From Leptospira sp. (GTDB lineage Bacteria; Spirochaetota; Leptospiria; Leptospirales; Leptospiraceae), in the NCBI GenBank assembly GCA_009991425.1, contig JAACWH010000021.1, forward strand, positions 1-64,000: a stretch of 64,000 bases of DNA, read 5' to 3'. The notes beneath the pieces were generated by a model that was not told the DNA's origin, ran no database searches, and was given only the letters and a program-made list of their open reading frames with translations. This document shows positions 25,558 to 36,111 of this stretch, piece after piece. The first letter of the stretch is position 1. Each line of letters starts with the position of its first letter. The position numbers were made by a program, and so were the translations under genes.

Positions 25558-28500
25558 ATGGAAGATTTCACTCATTTACATCTACACACTACCTATTCCA
25601 TGTTGGATGGTGCCATACGCATTCCAGACCTGATGAAGAAGGTCAAAGAGTCAGGGATGTCTTCCGTTGCCATTACAGATCATGGCAATATGTATGGTGC
25701 AATTGAATTCTACAACCAAGCAAAAAAAGAAGGCATCAAACCTATATTAGGTTGTGAATTCTACGTAACACCATCCAGAAGCAAAGAAGAAGAACTCAAT
25801 CAAATTGCAGACGGTGGAGCCTACCATTTAATCCTTCTAGCTAAGAATGAAGCAGGCTATAAAAATATTATCAAGCTAGCTTCCCGTTCCTATACGGAAG
25901 GATTCTATCGCAAAGCCAGAATCGATTATGATTTACTTTCAAGAAATAGCGAAGGCCTGATCTGCTTAACAGCCTGTCTTGCAGGCGAAGTAAATAAAAA
26001 AATTCTCGAAGGCAAGGAAGACCAAAGTTTCCAACTAGCAGGGAATTTGAATGAGATCTTTGGCAAAGAAGATTTCTACCTCGAGATCCAAAATCATGGA
26101 ATCCCCGAACAAGCTATAGTAGCTAAGAAAATTTTAGAATTTTCCAAGAAGCTTGGCATCAAAACTGTTCTTACCAATGACTCTCACTTTCTCACTAAAG
26201 ATGACCAAGAAGCACAGAACATATTACTTAGAATCGGAATGCAGAAGAAAATCGATGATGAGATGCGCTTCGGTTTTAACTCAGAATTTTATGTGAAAAA
26301 TCCCCAAGAGATGATGCGTCTCTTCCCTGATAATCCAGAAGCATTCTATCACACACTTGAAATTCGGGACAAATGCGATCTCAACCTAAGTTTTGGAACT
26401 CCATTACTACCAGAGTTTCCTGTTCCTGAAGGCTTTGATGCTCAGTCCTATCTTGAAAAGATCACCGAACAAGGGCTGAAGAAACGCTACAAAGTAATCA
26501 CTCCCGAAATCCAGACTCGTTATGAGTTTGAAATGAGTACAATTCGTAACATGAATTTTGCAGGCTACTTCCTTATTGTTCAAGATTATATCAATTTTGC
26601 CAAATCAGCAGGAATCCCAGTCGGCCCAGGAAGAGGTTCTGCTGCAGGCTCCATAGTTGCCTACGGGGTTGGGATTACTGATGTAGATCCGCTTAAGTAT
26701 GCACTGCTTTTTGAGAGATTTTTAAATCCTGATCGAAAGGAAATGCCTGATATTGATACCGACTTTTGTATGGATCGTAGGGAAGAAGTAATTAACTACA
26801 TCAGACAGAAATACGGAGAAGACAAAGTAGGACAGATTATTACCTTCGGATCTCTTGCCGCCAAGGCGGCCTTGAAAGATGTCGCCAGAGTATTTAATGT
26901 TTCTTTTTCAGAATCCAACGAAATGACTAAGGCTTTCCCAAAGACTCTTGGAATTACCCTTGATGAAGCTGTTGAGAAATCGGAAGACCTTGAAAAAATT
27001 ATAAACCGTAATGAACTCAATAAAAAAGTATTCAACATTGCACATAAATTAGAGGGAAACTTTCGCCAACCCGGTAGACATGCCGCTGGTGTTGTGATCT
27101 CGCCTTCTCCTCTAGAAGATATTGTACCTCTTGCTACAGTTGCTGAAAAGGATAAATCGAAGCGTTCTATTGTTACGCAGTATGATAAGAACATGCTCGA
27201 ACTTGTTGGACTGATCAAGATGGATATCTTAGGTCTCAAGAACTTAACTACGATTAATTATTGTTTAAATTTGATAAAAGAGCATAAGAATAAAAAGGTA
27301 GAGATTGACCAACTTCCCCTCGATGATGCTCCTACCTATTCCCTTTTGCGTAAAGCAAATACCAAAGGAGTGTTTCAGTTAGAATCTTCTGGGATAACGG
27401 ATCTTGTTGCCAAGGCTCAGGTTCAAAGTTTTGAAGAGATTGTAGCCCTAATTGCCTTATACCGTCCTGGTCCGATGAATGCAGGGATGTTGGATGAGTA
27501 TTTAAATCGCAAGAGCAAGAAAAGTCCCATCATCTACCAGCATCCAGATCTGACCCCAGCGCTGGAAGAAACCTATGGAGTCATCGTCTACCAGGAACAG
27601 GTGATGAGTATCTCAAGAATCATCGGTGGCTTCACAGCTGGTGAATCGGATGGTCTTCGTAAGGTTATGGCGAAGAAAAAGATTAAAGAAATTCCCTATT
27701 ATAAGGAAAAATTCATTAAGGGTGCTGAGGAAAGGAAAATTTCCCCTAAGGTAGCTACTGAACTTTTCGAGCAGATGGAGACATTTGCAGAATATGGATT
27801 CAACAAATCTCACTCAGTCGCTTATGCGATGATTACCTATCAGACTGCCTACCTTAAGGCAAACTATACAACTGAGTATATGGCAGCACTTCTTGCTACA
27901 GCAAATGGAAAAGCGAGTGATCTAGTAAAATATATCAATAATGCAAAAGATATGGGAATAGCCATCTTAAGTCCTGATGTGAATGAATCCGATGTTAATT
28001 TCAGTATAACTGGTGAAAATAAAATTCGATTTGGGCTAGCATCCATTAAAGGTGTGGGTGATCTTGCTGGCAATGAAATCATCCAGAAAAGAAACAAGCA
28101 TGATCGCTTTCAAAATGTGGAAGATTTTATTAAAAATTTAGATATTAGACTCTGTAATAAAAAGGTAGTAGAGAGTTTGATTTGCAGTGGAGCTCTTGAT
28201 AGTTTTGCATATACTCGCAAATGTCTATTCGAATCAGTCGATACTATACTTTCCTTTGCGGCTAAGGAACAAGAGTTAGCTCAAGAAGGACAATTTTCTC
28301 TCTTTGGAGCCTCTGCTCCTGCTATGCAACTCAATCTGCCTAAAGAAGCTGCTGAATGGGAATTTGATCATATCCTAAGAAAAGAAAGAGAGATGACTGG
28401 ACTATATTTCTCAGGTCACCCACTTGATCAATACAAGACACAACTCAGACAACTGAAATATACTAAGATAGAAAATTTAGAAGATATAAAATCCAAAACT

Positions 28501-29049
28501 AAAGTTGATATTGTAGGAATCATTACCAAGAAAGAAAATAAACTTACTAAAAAAGGTGATGAATTTGCAAATTTTGTTATAGAAGATGAAACAGGCGAAA
28601 TTGATTGTGTCTGCTTTTCAAAATCCTACCAAGAAGCCAAGCATTTACTATTTGAAGGGAAAGCTCTATTCTTAAAAGGTATGTTAGAAAAAGTTGAGGT
28701 CGGTGAATCTGAAACTAAGGGTCAGATTATTGTTAATAGCTTAGAAGAACTAACTGATGCTAAACTTGAAGAGAAAATGGAAAAGGCGATCCACATCAAG
28801 ATAGATTTAGGAACCCACCCTCAACTCGATACAATTAAAAAACTCAATGATATTCTAGGAAGCAGCAAGGGATCATCTAGTGTGTTCTTTCATTTGTCTG
28901 GCGATGGCAGCCCTAAAAGAGTGATTAAGGCTCATCCACATTTCAGTGTTGATCCAACTCCTGAAATTCTTAAAACCATTCTCGAAATTCTAGGAGCCAA
29001 TACTGTTTACTACACAGTAGGCGAAGAATTACGAGAATTTGTTGTATAA
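25558..29049 (+). CDS. dnaE: DNA polymerase III alpha subunit
   Basis: A 1163-residue replicative polymerase of the DnaE type. The N-terminal PHP domain (residues 1-270) opens with [14 protein letters not shown]. The polymerase core has [10 protein letters not shown] (about 355) and the catalytic PDIDTDF (about 396), then the fingers and the tandem helix-hairpin-helix region ([10 protein letters not shown]). The QFSLFG motif at about 920 fits the internal beta-clamp-binding site, and an OB-fold domain follows ([13 protein letters not shown]). Length is normal for DnaE1. No in-frame start lies upstream of the ATG at 25558. Confidence 0.97.
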   Translation: MEDFTHLHLHTTYSMLDGAIRIPDLMKKVKESGMSSVAITDHGNMYGAIEFYNQAKKEGIKPILGCEFYVTPSRSKEEELNQIADGGAYHLILLAKNEAGYKNIIKLASRSYTEGFYRKARIDYDLLSRNSEGLICLTACLAGEVNKKILEGKEDQSFQLAGNLNEIFGKEDFYLEIQNHGIPEQAIVAKKILEFSKKLGIKTVLTNDSHFLTKDDQEAQNILLRIGMQKKIDDEMRFGFNSEFYVKNPQEMMRLFPDNPEAFYHTLEIRDKCDLNLSFGTPLLPEFPVPEGFDAQSYLEKITEQGLKKRYKVITPEIQTRYEFEMSTIRNMNFAGYFLIVQDYINFAKSAGIPVGPGRGSAAGSIVAYGVGITDVDPLKYALLFERFLNPDRKEMPDIDTDFCMDRREEVINYIRQKYGEDKVGQIITFGSLAAKAALKDVARVFNVSFSESNEMTKAFPKTLGITLDEAVEKSEDLEKIINRNELNKKVFNIAHKLEGNFRQPGRHAAGVVISPSPLEDIVPLATVAEKDKSKRSIVTQYDKNMLELVGLIKMDILGLKNLTTINYCLNLIKEHKNKKVEIDQLPLDDAPTYSLLRKANTKGVFQLESSGITDLVAKAQVQSFEEIVALIALYRPGPMNAGMLDEYLNRKSKKSPIIYQHPDLTPALEETYGVIVYQEQVMSISRIIGGFTAGESDGLRKVMAKKKIKEIPYYKEKFIKGAEERKISPKVATELFEQMETFAEYGFNKSHSVAYAMITYQTAYLKANYTTEYMAALLATANGKASDLVKYINNAKDMGIAILSPDVNESDVNFSITGENKIRFGLASIKGVGDLAGNEIIQKRNKHDRFQNVEDFIKNLDIRLCNKKVVESLICSGALDSFAYTRKCLFESVDTILSFAAKEQELAQEGQFSLFGASAPAMQLNLPKEAAEWEFDHILRKEREMTGLYFSGHPLDQYKTQLRQLKYTKIENLEDIKSKTKVDIVGIITKKENKLTKKGDEFANFVIEDETGEIDCVCFSKSYQEAKHLLFEGKALFLKGMLEKVEVGESETKGQIIVNSLEELTDAKLEEKMEKAIHIKIDLGTHPQLDTIKKLNDILGSSKGSSSVFFHLSGDGSPKRVIKAHPHFSVDPTPEILKTILEILGANTVYYTVGEELREFVV

Positions 29050-29088
29050 ATTATTTAATCTTTAATATTACTTTATTAAATCTAATTA

Positions 29089-30009
29089 TTACTCTTCTAC
29101 GTTTCCAGGACGTTTGAATGCCATGATACGTTTCAGATCTTCTTTCATTTGAGCATAAACTATTGGATCGTCTTCAATCTCAAGTGCCTTAGTTAAAGGA
29201 ACTTCAGCTAGTCTTAAATCTATTTCGCCTAAATAATGAGAGGCTTTCATTCTTGCACCTGGTTCGTCACTTGAAAGCATATTTGTAAGTTCTTTAAAAG
29301 AAGGAGTTGCTCCTCTCTCAAGCGTACAAATTGCACCTAGCTCAGATGCTTTTGCATAATCATCTGTTTCCGATCCAACTACTTCTTTGAGAGGGCCTAG
29401 GTTTTCAACTTTTTCAAGAAGGCGTAGACCATCAGCAGCAGATGCACGTATGTAGGAGTTCTTATGTTTCAAAGCATCTTTTAATGTTGTTTCTGCTTCT
29501 GGAGTGTATTCCAATCTTCCTAGAGCTCTTAGCATTTCTCCAGTAGCAAGGGGAATAGTATAGTCATCCTTATCAAAGAAAAATGGGCTACTAAGCGAGT
29601 CACCAGTTGCAATATAACCCATAGATCTTTTAGCTTCTTTCTTAAATTCAGTGATTCTTTCTTGTTGGATTGTGTATTCTTCAATCAATGGTTTTGCCGC
29701 ATAAGAACTTCCAAGGTAACCTAAGGCACGAGCGGAATGGAATTTGACAAGTGCAGTGTTCCTAGGACTATTTGGAAAATTATCTGGCCCTCGTAATGCT
29801 TTTACTAAACTTCGAACTGCTCGCCTAGAGTTGAAAAACATTAATTCTTCAGCTGCATAAGCAGCGTCATGAGGTTCTCCGTAAAGTAATTTCTGATTTA
29901 GCTTTTCATAAACATGTAAGTTTGGCTCAGGTACATGAAACCCTTCTTCAATAGAAAAAATAGAATCTGTAAGAATTAGTATAGTAATAAAAGCTAAGAT
30001 TTTTTTCAT
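29089..30009 (-). CDS. Exported HEAT-repeat protein
   Basis: A 306-residue protein with a signal peptide (about 1-19, ending SIFS) and then tandem HEAT/PBS-lyase-type repeats, seen as recurring A-x-x-L-G patterns: KFHSARALGYLGSSYAAKPL, ATGEMLRALGRLEYT, SYIRASAADGLRLL, and GARMKASHYLGEIDL. Such repeats form curved scaffolds for protein binding in the periplasm or envelope. GGGAG precedes the ATG by about 7 bases. It is convergent with dnaE (39 bases between stops). No enzymatic motif is seen. Confidence 0.82.
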   Translation of the reverse strand: MKKILAFITILILTDSIFSIEEGFHVPEPNLHVYEKLNQKLLYGEPHDAAYAAEELMFFNSRRAVRSLVKALRGPDNFPNSPRNTALVKFHSARALGYLGSSYAAKPLIEEYTIQQERITEFKKEAKRSMGYIATGDSLSSPFFFDKDDYTIPLATGEMLRALGRLEYTPEAETTLKDALKHKNSYIRASAADGLRLLEKVENLGPLKEVVGSETDDYAKASELGAICTLERGATPSFKELTNMLSSDEPGARMKASHYLGEIDLRLAEVPLTKALEIEDDPIVYAQMKEDLKRIMAFKRPGNVEE

Positions 30010-30067
30010 CTGCCACTCCCTAACATATCATATCGGAATTTAATTATCTCTTCTTTATGAGACTGAT

Positions 30068-30622
30068 TCACTTTTTTTCTTTTAACTTTTCAGCAACTTC
30101 ATTCATTCTATCTGAAATATCTTGAACATTCGAGTTAGATTCATCAGCCAATAGAGTTTCGCTTAATTTACCAAGATCTTTAAGTATCTGGTCCTTTTTC
30201 TCAATCGTTCTGGATGCCAGGTTTCGCAATAAATCTTCTTTGTAAGAAACAATTTCTGATGAATTCAATTCACCTAAATTAACCATGCTTTGGATGATTT
30301 TCTCCACTCGCGCTTGGTTTAAGTAACCAGATCCAATTCCACCCAGTACCAATCGTTCGAAAAGACCTGAAATATTTTTTCCTGTTTCTCGGATCAAGGC
30401 AGTAAGCATAAAATTACTAAAATCTTCATTTCTTTGTCCAAGACTTACTTTGAGAAATGTCTGACCCAAAATTTTAGGAGTTATATCGTTGCCAGATAGG
30501 TTATCAATTACTTTGACTTCCTTGCCATTCAATATCATTTCAGCAACATCTTCTAAAGTAATTGTCTTACTAGTTTCAGGATCATAAAGTCGTCGATTCG
30601 CGTATCGTTTAAGAACTTTCAT
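30068..30622 (-). CDS. PhaR-type polyhydroxyalkanoate synthesis regulator
   Basis: A 184-residue protein whose first 60 residues match the PHB/PHA accumulation regulator DNA-binding domain (PF07879): [27 protein letters not shown], with the signature YxNRRLYD. The remainder is helical, with a late coiled-coil-like tail rich in Lys and Glu. In PHA producers PhaR represses phasin genes and also binds granules. Two phasin-like genes lie elsewhere in the window (46.3 kb and 55.5 kb), but no PHA synthase is visible. AGGTAG lies a few bases before the ATG. Confidence 0.85.
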   Translation of the reverse strand: MKVLKRYANRRLYDPETSKTITLEDVAEMILNGKEVKVIDNLSGNDITPKILGQTFLKVSLGQRNEDFSNFMLTALIRETGKNISGLFERLVLGGIGSGYLNQARVEKIIQSMVNLGELNSSEIVSYKEDLLRNLASRTIEKKDQILKDLGKLSETLLADESNSNVQDISDRMNEVAEKLKEKK

Positions 30623-30680
30623 AGAAATCTACCTAAGTATTCTACTTAACAATCCGTGGGTCAACTAAAATAATGCAAGA

Positions 30681-31586
30681 GTGCAAGGAAAGAAACGCAT
30701 CATACAATGTATAATTAAGTCAAATCTTGATGATAGCTCATCCGATTTTTTAAATCAATATTTAAAATGGAAATCGATTTCACCAGAAAATATTTCAGGC
30801 AAAATGGCAATTCCAAATTTACCTCCAGATGAATCTAAATGTTATGTTTTCAATAATCCGAAACTTGATGTTCTAACTGAAATTAGAAACAATTATTGGG
30901 ATACCTTAGTTATTGGCGACATCAATAAGGAAAATAAAATACAATTGTTTCGCTTAGGTTATTCCAAAATTTGGACTGAGCTTAATTTATTAAATAACAT
31001 TCCACTAGAAAGTTTTATAGCAAAAGATAAAAGCCTATGGATCTGGATATATACAGGTATAGCTTCTTTAGATATAATTTTTAAAGAGATTTTTGAATCA
31101 ATCGGTCATAAAGTATTTTTGCCATTGCAATGGATAGATTTACTAGAATCCATTCCCAACCAGAAACCAGATTGCGTTATTTTAAATTGGGATTCAGCTC
31201 TTGAATCAAATCGAAATTGTATAGAGCTGATTGATAAATCTATCAATCGATCTAATCACCTCCCTTTGATACTTGGCTTGAAAAATTTTCAAGCATCTGG
31301 ACTTGCTAAAAATCTTATGAATGGGATTAGTAGAATTTCCAATATCATCATGACAGAGAAACAATTACTTCATAGTATTATACAAAGTTTATTTATTAAT
31401 AGCAAATCATTAGTTCAATTAGAGCGTAGAGACATCCTTCAATGGGACAAAGCTATTCGATTTCAACTCAAGAATATTGAATTAATTGAAGAAGATATGA
31501 TATCAAAAGTAAATCGCAGTAACATCGAATTATTTTATTTTGCAAAACAATTTAGTTGGCTATTAGATGAAGAACTATTCCATTAA
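30681..31586 (+). CDS. Protein of unknown function with a receiver-like middle segment
   Basis: A 301-residue protein from GTG at 30681; the next Met is at residue 42, so the start is uncertain and no ribosome binding site is visible. Residues about 130-235 have an alternating strand-helix pattern (HKVFLPLQWIDLLE, PDCVILNWDSALES, LPLILGLKN) that recalls a degenerate response-regulator receiver, but the phosphoacceptor context is not convincing. There is no signal peptide or membrane segment. It is divergent from the PhaR-like gene (58 bases) and its last 12 bases overlap the convergent gene at 31575. Function unknown. Confidence 0.6.
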   Translation: MQGKKRIIQCIIKSNLDDSSSDFLNQYLKWKSISPENISGKMAIPNLPPDESKCYVFNNPKLDVLTEIRNNYWDTLVIGDINKENKIQLFRLGYSKIWTELNLLNNIPLESFIAKDKSLWIWIYTGIASLDIIFKEIFESIGHKVFLPLQWIDLLESIPNQKPDCVILNWDSALESNRNCIELIDKSINRSNHLPLILGLKNFQASGLAKNLMNGISRISNIIMTEKQLLHSIIQSLFINSKSLVQLERRDILQWDKAIRFQLKNIELIEEDMISKVNRSNIELFYFAKQFSWLLDEELFH

Positions 31587-32345
31587 GAAATCATCTGGTT
31601 GTAGCTCTTCGGCACCTCTATGAGGAAAGGCTTGCTCATAAAATAATGCTGCAAGTAAATCAAAATCCTCATCGATTTCTAAATTATTTTTCTCCCAATG
31701 CTCTGTTCTTCTTTTAATTAATAAAGAAATTGTTGAATCTTCTAAAGAAAATGGAATTTTAAATTTATTTAATTCGCGTATCATCCAATTCAAATTATAA
31801 ATTAAATAATCCGGAAATAATTGAATAGTTGCTAAAGTTGGTTCAAATTTCATTAGACCTTCCACAACATAGCAAGCCTCTTTTAAATCGGTAGGATCGG
31901 AAGTTTTCTCATAATTTCGTAGAACTCGATGAATTGTATTGAGCATTCCCATTCTATCATGGTAAGATCTTTCTATTATTTCATTATTCTTTGGATATTC
32001 ACCCATGAATCGAATAACATCGAAAAATTCATTTTTCTCTTTGAATATTTTTATATATCGATCTAATCCATCTTCTCTTTCTTCTGGATCAACTAGTTGA
32101 ATATAAAGAAACTTTGTTTCATAGGCAAATCTTGATTCTTTTGGGATGTAGTATTCAATCCAGATCGGTTCTTTATAATAATTTAATTCTTCTTCTTCAG
32201 TTAGATCTGGAGTTACTTTTAAACTCTTAAGTTTACGAACGTCATCTGTGACAACTTTTCTGCCTTCAACTTTAGTTCTTTGCCTTTTAATATTTTTTAA
32301 CTCGCTCTTATTTAAGAGCGGTTTTGGCTTAAAAGATGGTTCCAT
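31575..32345 (-). CDS. Hypothetical soluble protein, last gene of the HExxH operon
   Basis: A 256-residue cytoplasmic protein with a basic Lys/Arg-rich N-terminus (about 1-50) and an acidic, helical remainder (EREDGLDRYIKIFKEKNEF; the C-terminus ends QPDDFLME). No membrane segment, signal or known motif is visible. It starts 26 bases after the HExxH gene, so it is the last of six minus-strand genes. It overlaps the convergent gene at 30681 by 12 bases. It could be a partner or substrate-binding protein for the upstream enzyme, but that is only inferred from position. Confidence 0.65.
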   Translation of the reverse strand: MEPSFKPKPLLNKSELKNIKRQRTKVEGRKVVTDDVRKLKSLKVTPDLTEEEELNYYKEPIWIEYYIPKESRFAYETKFLYIQLVDPEEREDGLDRYIKIFKEKNEFFDVIRFMGEYPKNNEIIERSYHDRMGMLNTIHRVLRNYEKTSDPTDLKEACYVVEGLMKFEPTLATIQLFPDYLIYNLNWMIRELNKFKIPFSLEDSTISLLIKRRTEHWEKNNLEIDEDFDLLAALFYEQAFPHRGAEELQPDDFLME

Positions 32346-32371
32346 AACTAATTTAAGTATCGGGAGAAAAC

Positions 32372-33610
32372 TTATAAAATTGGATCAAATTCTTTACGAA
32401 TCTTTTTTAGTTCCCTTTTGCGACTTTCTAAGATAGCTTTGGCATTTATGGACATTTGCTTCCATAAAGTTTTTTGTGATTTCATATGAATTTCATGAAT
32501 AGAATTTAACTCTCCAATAAGTTTAACACCATGGGATGTAAAATCTCCAGCCTGCATTGCAGATTGTAAATCATTTAAGCTGTAATCAAGATTAATAGTT
32601 TCTTCTATAAACCGGAATTGGACTTTTTCGTGGTATTTCTTAGGAATCAATTGGTTCATTTTTGCTTGGTTTTTTAAAATATTTTCAAAAAGCATAGCAC
32701 CCCAAGTAAAAGTAAATACTGAGTGCAAAATTGCATACAAAGGCCTAAGGCTATTTCTCCAAGGTGAAAAATAAATTTCATCATCAGATTGGCGGTCGAA
32801 CATTTTGTACTTTTTAAAAATCAAATTTAAGTGATGGTGAGAATTTTCATGTATAAGATCGTCCATAGTATCCAAAAAATCTCTTCCCCAGAGATTCATG
32901 TATGTAATTCCCTGTTCAGTGAAATGACTGTAACTTACAAGATCTTTAGATCGGACGAGATGTATCCTATCAGTCAATACTTCAAATATGCCAAACCCGA
33001 ATGGATAGATTTCTTTCAAAGAATCATAAGCAGAGCGCAACTGCTTTTGTTTATTAGGCTCGATAGATTTTAATTTATAGTAGCTTTCTTCATTGAGTAA
33101 CTTTCCTGTCTGCGCAGGGGGTCTCATTCTATGCTTATATTTTCTTATTTTATTTATGCATCTATCAGGCAATAATTCATTCTGAAGAGTATAAGCAGAT
33201 TCTAATTTTTGTCTAGCAAATTCCTTGGAAATGTTTTTCCACTCTTTTTCATTTGCTTTTGCAATAGAAAGAAAATGCAGGGAATAATTTGCCTCAGAAT
33301 CAAAATCATTATCCAAATGATCCATAATTAAGTTGTGCAATTCATTTGAACTACCTTTGAAATTTTGTATAAAAATATCAAAATCAAGGAAATACTTATA
33401 TTCATTCAAATTAAGTATCATTGTTTCAAGATTTGCAATTGCTTTAAGTTTATAATAAGTATTAGCGATGCTTGTTATTTTCTTTAAGATCGCAGAAGGA
33501 AATTTATTTCTTGCAATGTATTTGCAAGCCTCTTTATAAATATGAACTAAATAATCACTTTTCCAATCTGTTAATACTTCTAAATCAAAAAAATGAGAAG
33601 AAGTAATCAT
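32372..33610 (-). CDS. HExxH-type putative peptide-modifying enzyme (aKG-HExxH-like)
   Basis: A 412-residue soluble protein. Residues 254-260 read HENSHHH inside LIHENSHHHLNLIF. About 25 residues later comes YFSPWRNSLRPLYAILHSVFTFTWG. The combination HExxH, then S-P-W-R-x-x-x-R-P-L-x-x-x-L-H, is the pattern I associate with the HExxH-motif peptide-modification family (aKG-HExxH-type peptide beta-hydroxylase, TIGR04267). The N-terminal about 200 residues are helical. Its start overlaps the thioredoxin-like gene's stop (ATGA, 33607-33610). No obvious precursor-peptide gene is adjacent, so the substrate is unknown and the assignment needs a profile search. Confidence 0.6.
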   Translation of the reverse strand: MITSSHFFDLEVLTDWKSDYLVHIYKEACKYIARNKFPSAILKKITSIANTYYKLKAIANLETMILNLNEYKYFLDFDIFIQNFKGSSNELHNLIMDHLDNDFDSEANYSLHFLSIAKANEKEWKNISKEFARQKLESAYTLQNELLPDRCINKIRKYKHRMRPPAQTGKLLNEESYYKLKSIEPNKQKQLRSAYDSLKEIYPFGFGIFEVLTDRIHLVRSKDLVSYSHFTEQGITYMNLWGRDFLDTMDDLIHENSHHHLNLIFKKYKMFDRQSDDEIYFSPWRNSLRPLYAILHSVFTFTWGAMLFENILKNQAKMNQLIPKKYHEKVQFRFIEETINLDYSLNDLQSAMQAGDFTSHGVKLIGELNSIHEIHMKSQKTLWKQMSINAKAILESRKRELKKIRKEFDPIL

Positions 33611-34137
33611 GAATAAAGCTTAGTTATGTACAATCGAATCCAAAAACTAATAGGACTCAAAATCCCAGAATCAACAAATCGAATGGTATGGTTTTTATCA
33701 ACAAAGATAGTTGTAGGATAACCAGTAACATTAAATTCTTGAATTCGATTAGAGGGAATAACAACTACAGGAAACTGAATGTCTTTATCTTTAAGAAAAT
33801 CTTTGAGTTCACTCGGAGATACCGAGCCTTCCTCGATTGAGACAAAATTAACTGCGCGATCTTGAATAGCGCTCAGAGCAAATTTTAGAAAAGGTTCATT
33901 CAATTTACAGACTGAACACCATGTAGCCCAAAAATAAAAAACTGTAGGTTGATTCGGCTTTAAATCTATTGATTCAGATCCTTGAACCCATAAAGAATCA
34001 TTGAGTTTAGGTGTTGTTCCATGATCAGACCCACGAAAGAAAGCTAGTCCTAAGGAAATAACTGTAAAACCTATAAACAACATTAGGTATTTGATCCAAG
34101 TGTTCTTCTTATGATAACGTAGATCTTTAGCGTCCAT
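33607..34137 (-). CDS. TlpA-like membrane-anchored thioredoxin
   Basis: A 176-residue protein: a short cytoplasmic N-terminus, one transmembrane anchor (residues about 14-33) and an extracytoplasmic thioredoxin fold with active site ATWCSVCK (Cys74, Cys77) and the cis-Pro loop GYPTTIFVD. Such proteins reduce or exchange disulfides in the periplasm. It starts on the stop codon of the UbiA gene (TAATG, sharing one base) and its own stop overlaps the HExxH gene by four bases, so all three are tightly coupled in translation. Confidence 0.88.
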   Translation of the reverse strand: MDAKDLRYHKKNTWIKYLMLFIGFTVISLGLAFFRGSDHGTTPKLNDSLWVQGSESIDLKPNQPTVFYFWATWCSVCKLNEPFLKFALSAIQDRAVNFVSIEEGSVSPSELKDFLKDKDIQFPVVVIPSNRIQEFNVTGYPTTIFVDKNHTIRFVDSGILSPISFWIRLYITKLYS

Positions 34138-35045
34138 TAAAACTCCGTAGGTAGATTAATATCGAGTTTAGCATACATAACTAGAAAAACAACAGCTAAC
34201 CATAAAAACCCCGATGCGAGAACGGAACGATCCGTTAAAATTGCCTTAGTTGGGTTATGCCCCATATTCTTAATATAAATGATATAAAGACTTCGAAAAA
34301 TTGCATAAACTACAATTGGAACAGTGTATATCATTTTATCCGTTCCTAAATTCTGTATGGTGGAAGCAGAGATTGTATACATAACATAACTCATCAAAGT
34401 CATTGTCGCAACAATAGACATCATAAGATCTAAGAAGGAGGTAGAATATTCATTTAATATTTTTCGATGCTTTCCAGCATTCCCTTCTAATAGATCCAAC
34501 TCACCTCTTCTTTTGCTAAAACCCCAAAATAAAGAGAGCATAAATGTGCAAAGCAATAGCCATGAAGAAAATGCAACATCTATCACAATAGCGCCAGCAA
34601 TGGCTCTAAGCACGAAGCCAATACTAATACTCATTACATCCAAGATAACTAAATGTTTTAAATATTTACTATAGACAATATTGAATAAAAGATAAAATAA
34701 AACTATAAACGCAAAACTTGGCTTCAGCATATAAGAAGCAACTAAGGCAAGAGGCAATATTATCAATGTTATTGCTAGTGCAATTGATCCTTCAATCGCA
34801 CCTGATGCTATAGGTCTCTTTTTTTTCTCAGGATGCCTGGCATCTTCTTCCTTATCCAAATAATCATTAATAACATATTGACAAGAAGCAATGATAGAAA
34901 AAAGAAAAAAGGATAAGATTACCGTAATTACAGCAGATTTATCTGTGATTCTTTTCCCAAAAAGAATTCCAGCAAATAGGATTAAGTTCTTAATCCACTG
35001 AGGAATTCTCATTAAGAGAAGATAATTTTGAAAAATACTTTTCAA
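34137..35045 (-). CDS. UbiA-family decaprenyl-phosphate phosphoribosyltransferase-like enzyme
   Basis: A 302-residue integral membrane protein of the UbiA superfamily with about nine helices. The first Asp-rich motif reads NDYLDKEEDARHPEKKKRPIASG, the form typical of the decaprenyl-phosphate 5-phosphoribosyltransferase branch rather than menaquinone or ubiquinone prenyltransferases. The second Asp-rich region is the FSKRRGELDLLEG loop. In mycobacteria this branch makes the arabinose donor precursor DPPR; what it makes here is unknown. It lies three bases after the gene at 35049. The other DPA-pathway genes are not in the window. Confidence 0.82.
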   Translation of the reverse strand: MKSIFQNYLLLMRIPQWIKNLILFAGILFGKRITDKSAVITVILSFFLFSIIASCQYVINDYLDKEEDARHPEKKKRPIASGAIEGSIALAITLIILPLALVASYMLKPSFAFIVLFYLLFNIVYSKYLKHLVILDVMSISIGFVLRAIAGAIVIDVAFSSWLLLCTFMLSLFWGFSKRRGELDLLEGNAGKHRKILNEYSTSFLDLMMSIVATMTLMSYVMYTISASTIQNLGTDKMIYTVPIVVYAIFRSLYIIYIKNMGHNPTKAILTDRSVLASGFLWLAVVFLVMYAKLDINLPTEF

Positions 35046-35048
35046 AAA

Positions 35049-36074
35049 TTAATCCTTAAATTTATATCTTTCCTCAGTAATTCGGGTTCTGAGAATAATT
35101 TTCTTTGCTTTATCGATTTGTGACGTATTTAGAACAAAGAAAGGATTTGAGCCAGTGCTAACCATCTCTACAAAACCACCTGGTTTTGCCTTTCCCGCTT
35201 TTAAGTCATTCATTTCACCTATACTTGAAAAATCTTTAATTAAGAAATTTTCATTTAAGACAAAATCTCGCTTATATAAGACTCTATCTCTTTCTCCCAA
35301 AACAGTAATTTCAGCGATTGAAAATTTCATCCTTCTTTGGTCTATTGGATCAATTCGAATACTAGAGAATGAAATTGGTTCAGTTATTCCAAAATCATAA
35401 TCAACCCACTCTCCCTTTTTGCTTTGAACGACTGGAGCGGTTAGAGAGTTGGCCTCAATTGCAACAGGACTTGCTTCACTTAGAAGAAAAAGTTGCGCCT
35501 TGCCATCTGTTAAATTGGGATATTTTACTTTTTGGTAGATAATGGAAGCAATAATAAGACTAAAAATCCCTACGACTGTTCCAATTTGGACTCTCCATCT
35601 TTTCTTAACATCATCCAAAGTTGTGTGAAGTTCTGATTTACGAATGAGTCTTAAAAACTTTTCAATTCCTGTAAGTAGGCCTGCGATCTGTTCTTCGCAA
35701 ATTTCAGCATTCTTCTCGTTGGATTCAAGATTTGCAATATTTAATAATTCCTTCTTATCTTTGAACAGATTTGCTAAACTGTCTGGCAAAGATGATAGTC
35801 TAGAAGTTATTTCATTGGTATCTTTAGCAGGGTGGAATTTTTTATATTCTGCACAGATATTAAAAAGATCTAAAAGCAAAAGCTTCAGAATTACAAGTGC
35901 ATCTGTGCTTTTAGCATTAGAATTCAAGATCTCTACGGATTCCATTCTCTCGTATACGGATTCTAATTTTTCAGAAAATAAATTCTTACGAGTCTCTTTA
36001 TTAATTTCTTCAGTGCTGAGATCTGGTCTCTTCCAATCTATTTTTAAATAATCTTTTAACTGCATAATCTCCAA
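35049..36074 (-). CDS. Single-pass membrane protein, unknown function
   Basis: A 341-residue protein. The N-terminal about 160 residues are helical and charged (cytoplasmic), one transmembrane segment follows (about 163-181, TVVGIFSLIIASIIY), then about 160 beta-rich residues that should lie outside. The C-terminal part has a carbohydrate-binding/discoidin-like feel (WVDYDFGITEPISFSSIRIDP) but no firm family match. The start is probably TTG at 36074, which has AGAGGA five bases upstream; an ATG at 36065 is the alternative. It is 37 bases after the TrkH gene and three before the UbiA gene. Confidence 0.65.
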   Translation of the reverse strand: MEIMQLKDYLKIDWKRPDLSTEEINKETRKNLFSEKLESVYERMESVEILNSNAKSTDALVILKLLLLDLFNICAEYKKFHPAKDTNEITSRLSSLPDSLANLFKDKKELLNIANLESNEKNAEICEEQIAGLLTGIEKFLRLIRKSELHTTLDDVKKRWRVQIGTVVGIFSLIIASIIYQKVKYPNLTDGKAQLFLLSEASPVAIEANSLTAPVVQSKKGEWVDYDFGITEPISFSSIRIDPIDQRRMKFSIAEITVLGERDRVLYKRDFVLNENFLIKDFSSIGEMNDLKAGKAKPGGFVEMVSTGSNPFFVLNTSQIDKAKKIILRTRITEERYKFKD

Positions 36075-36111
36075 TTAATCCTCTAGAAACAAAAATTTCA
36101 ATCTAAAAACA

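Noticed and set aside
26796..27239. Minus-strand 147-codon open frame inside dnaE
   Set aside because: Antisense shadow of the polymerase core; no motif or ribosome binding site.
30681..31586. Response-regulator receiver assignment
   Set aside because: The Asp/Thr/Lys pattern of receivers is not convincing and no kinase partner is adjacent; reported as unknown instead.
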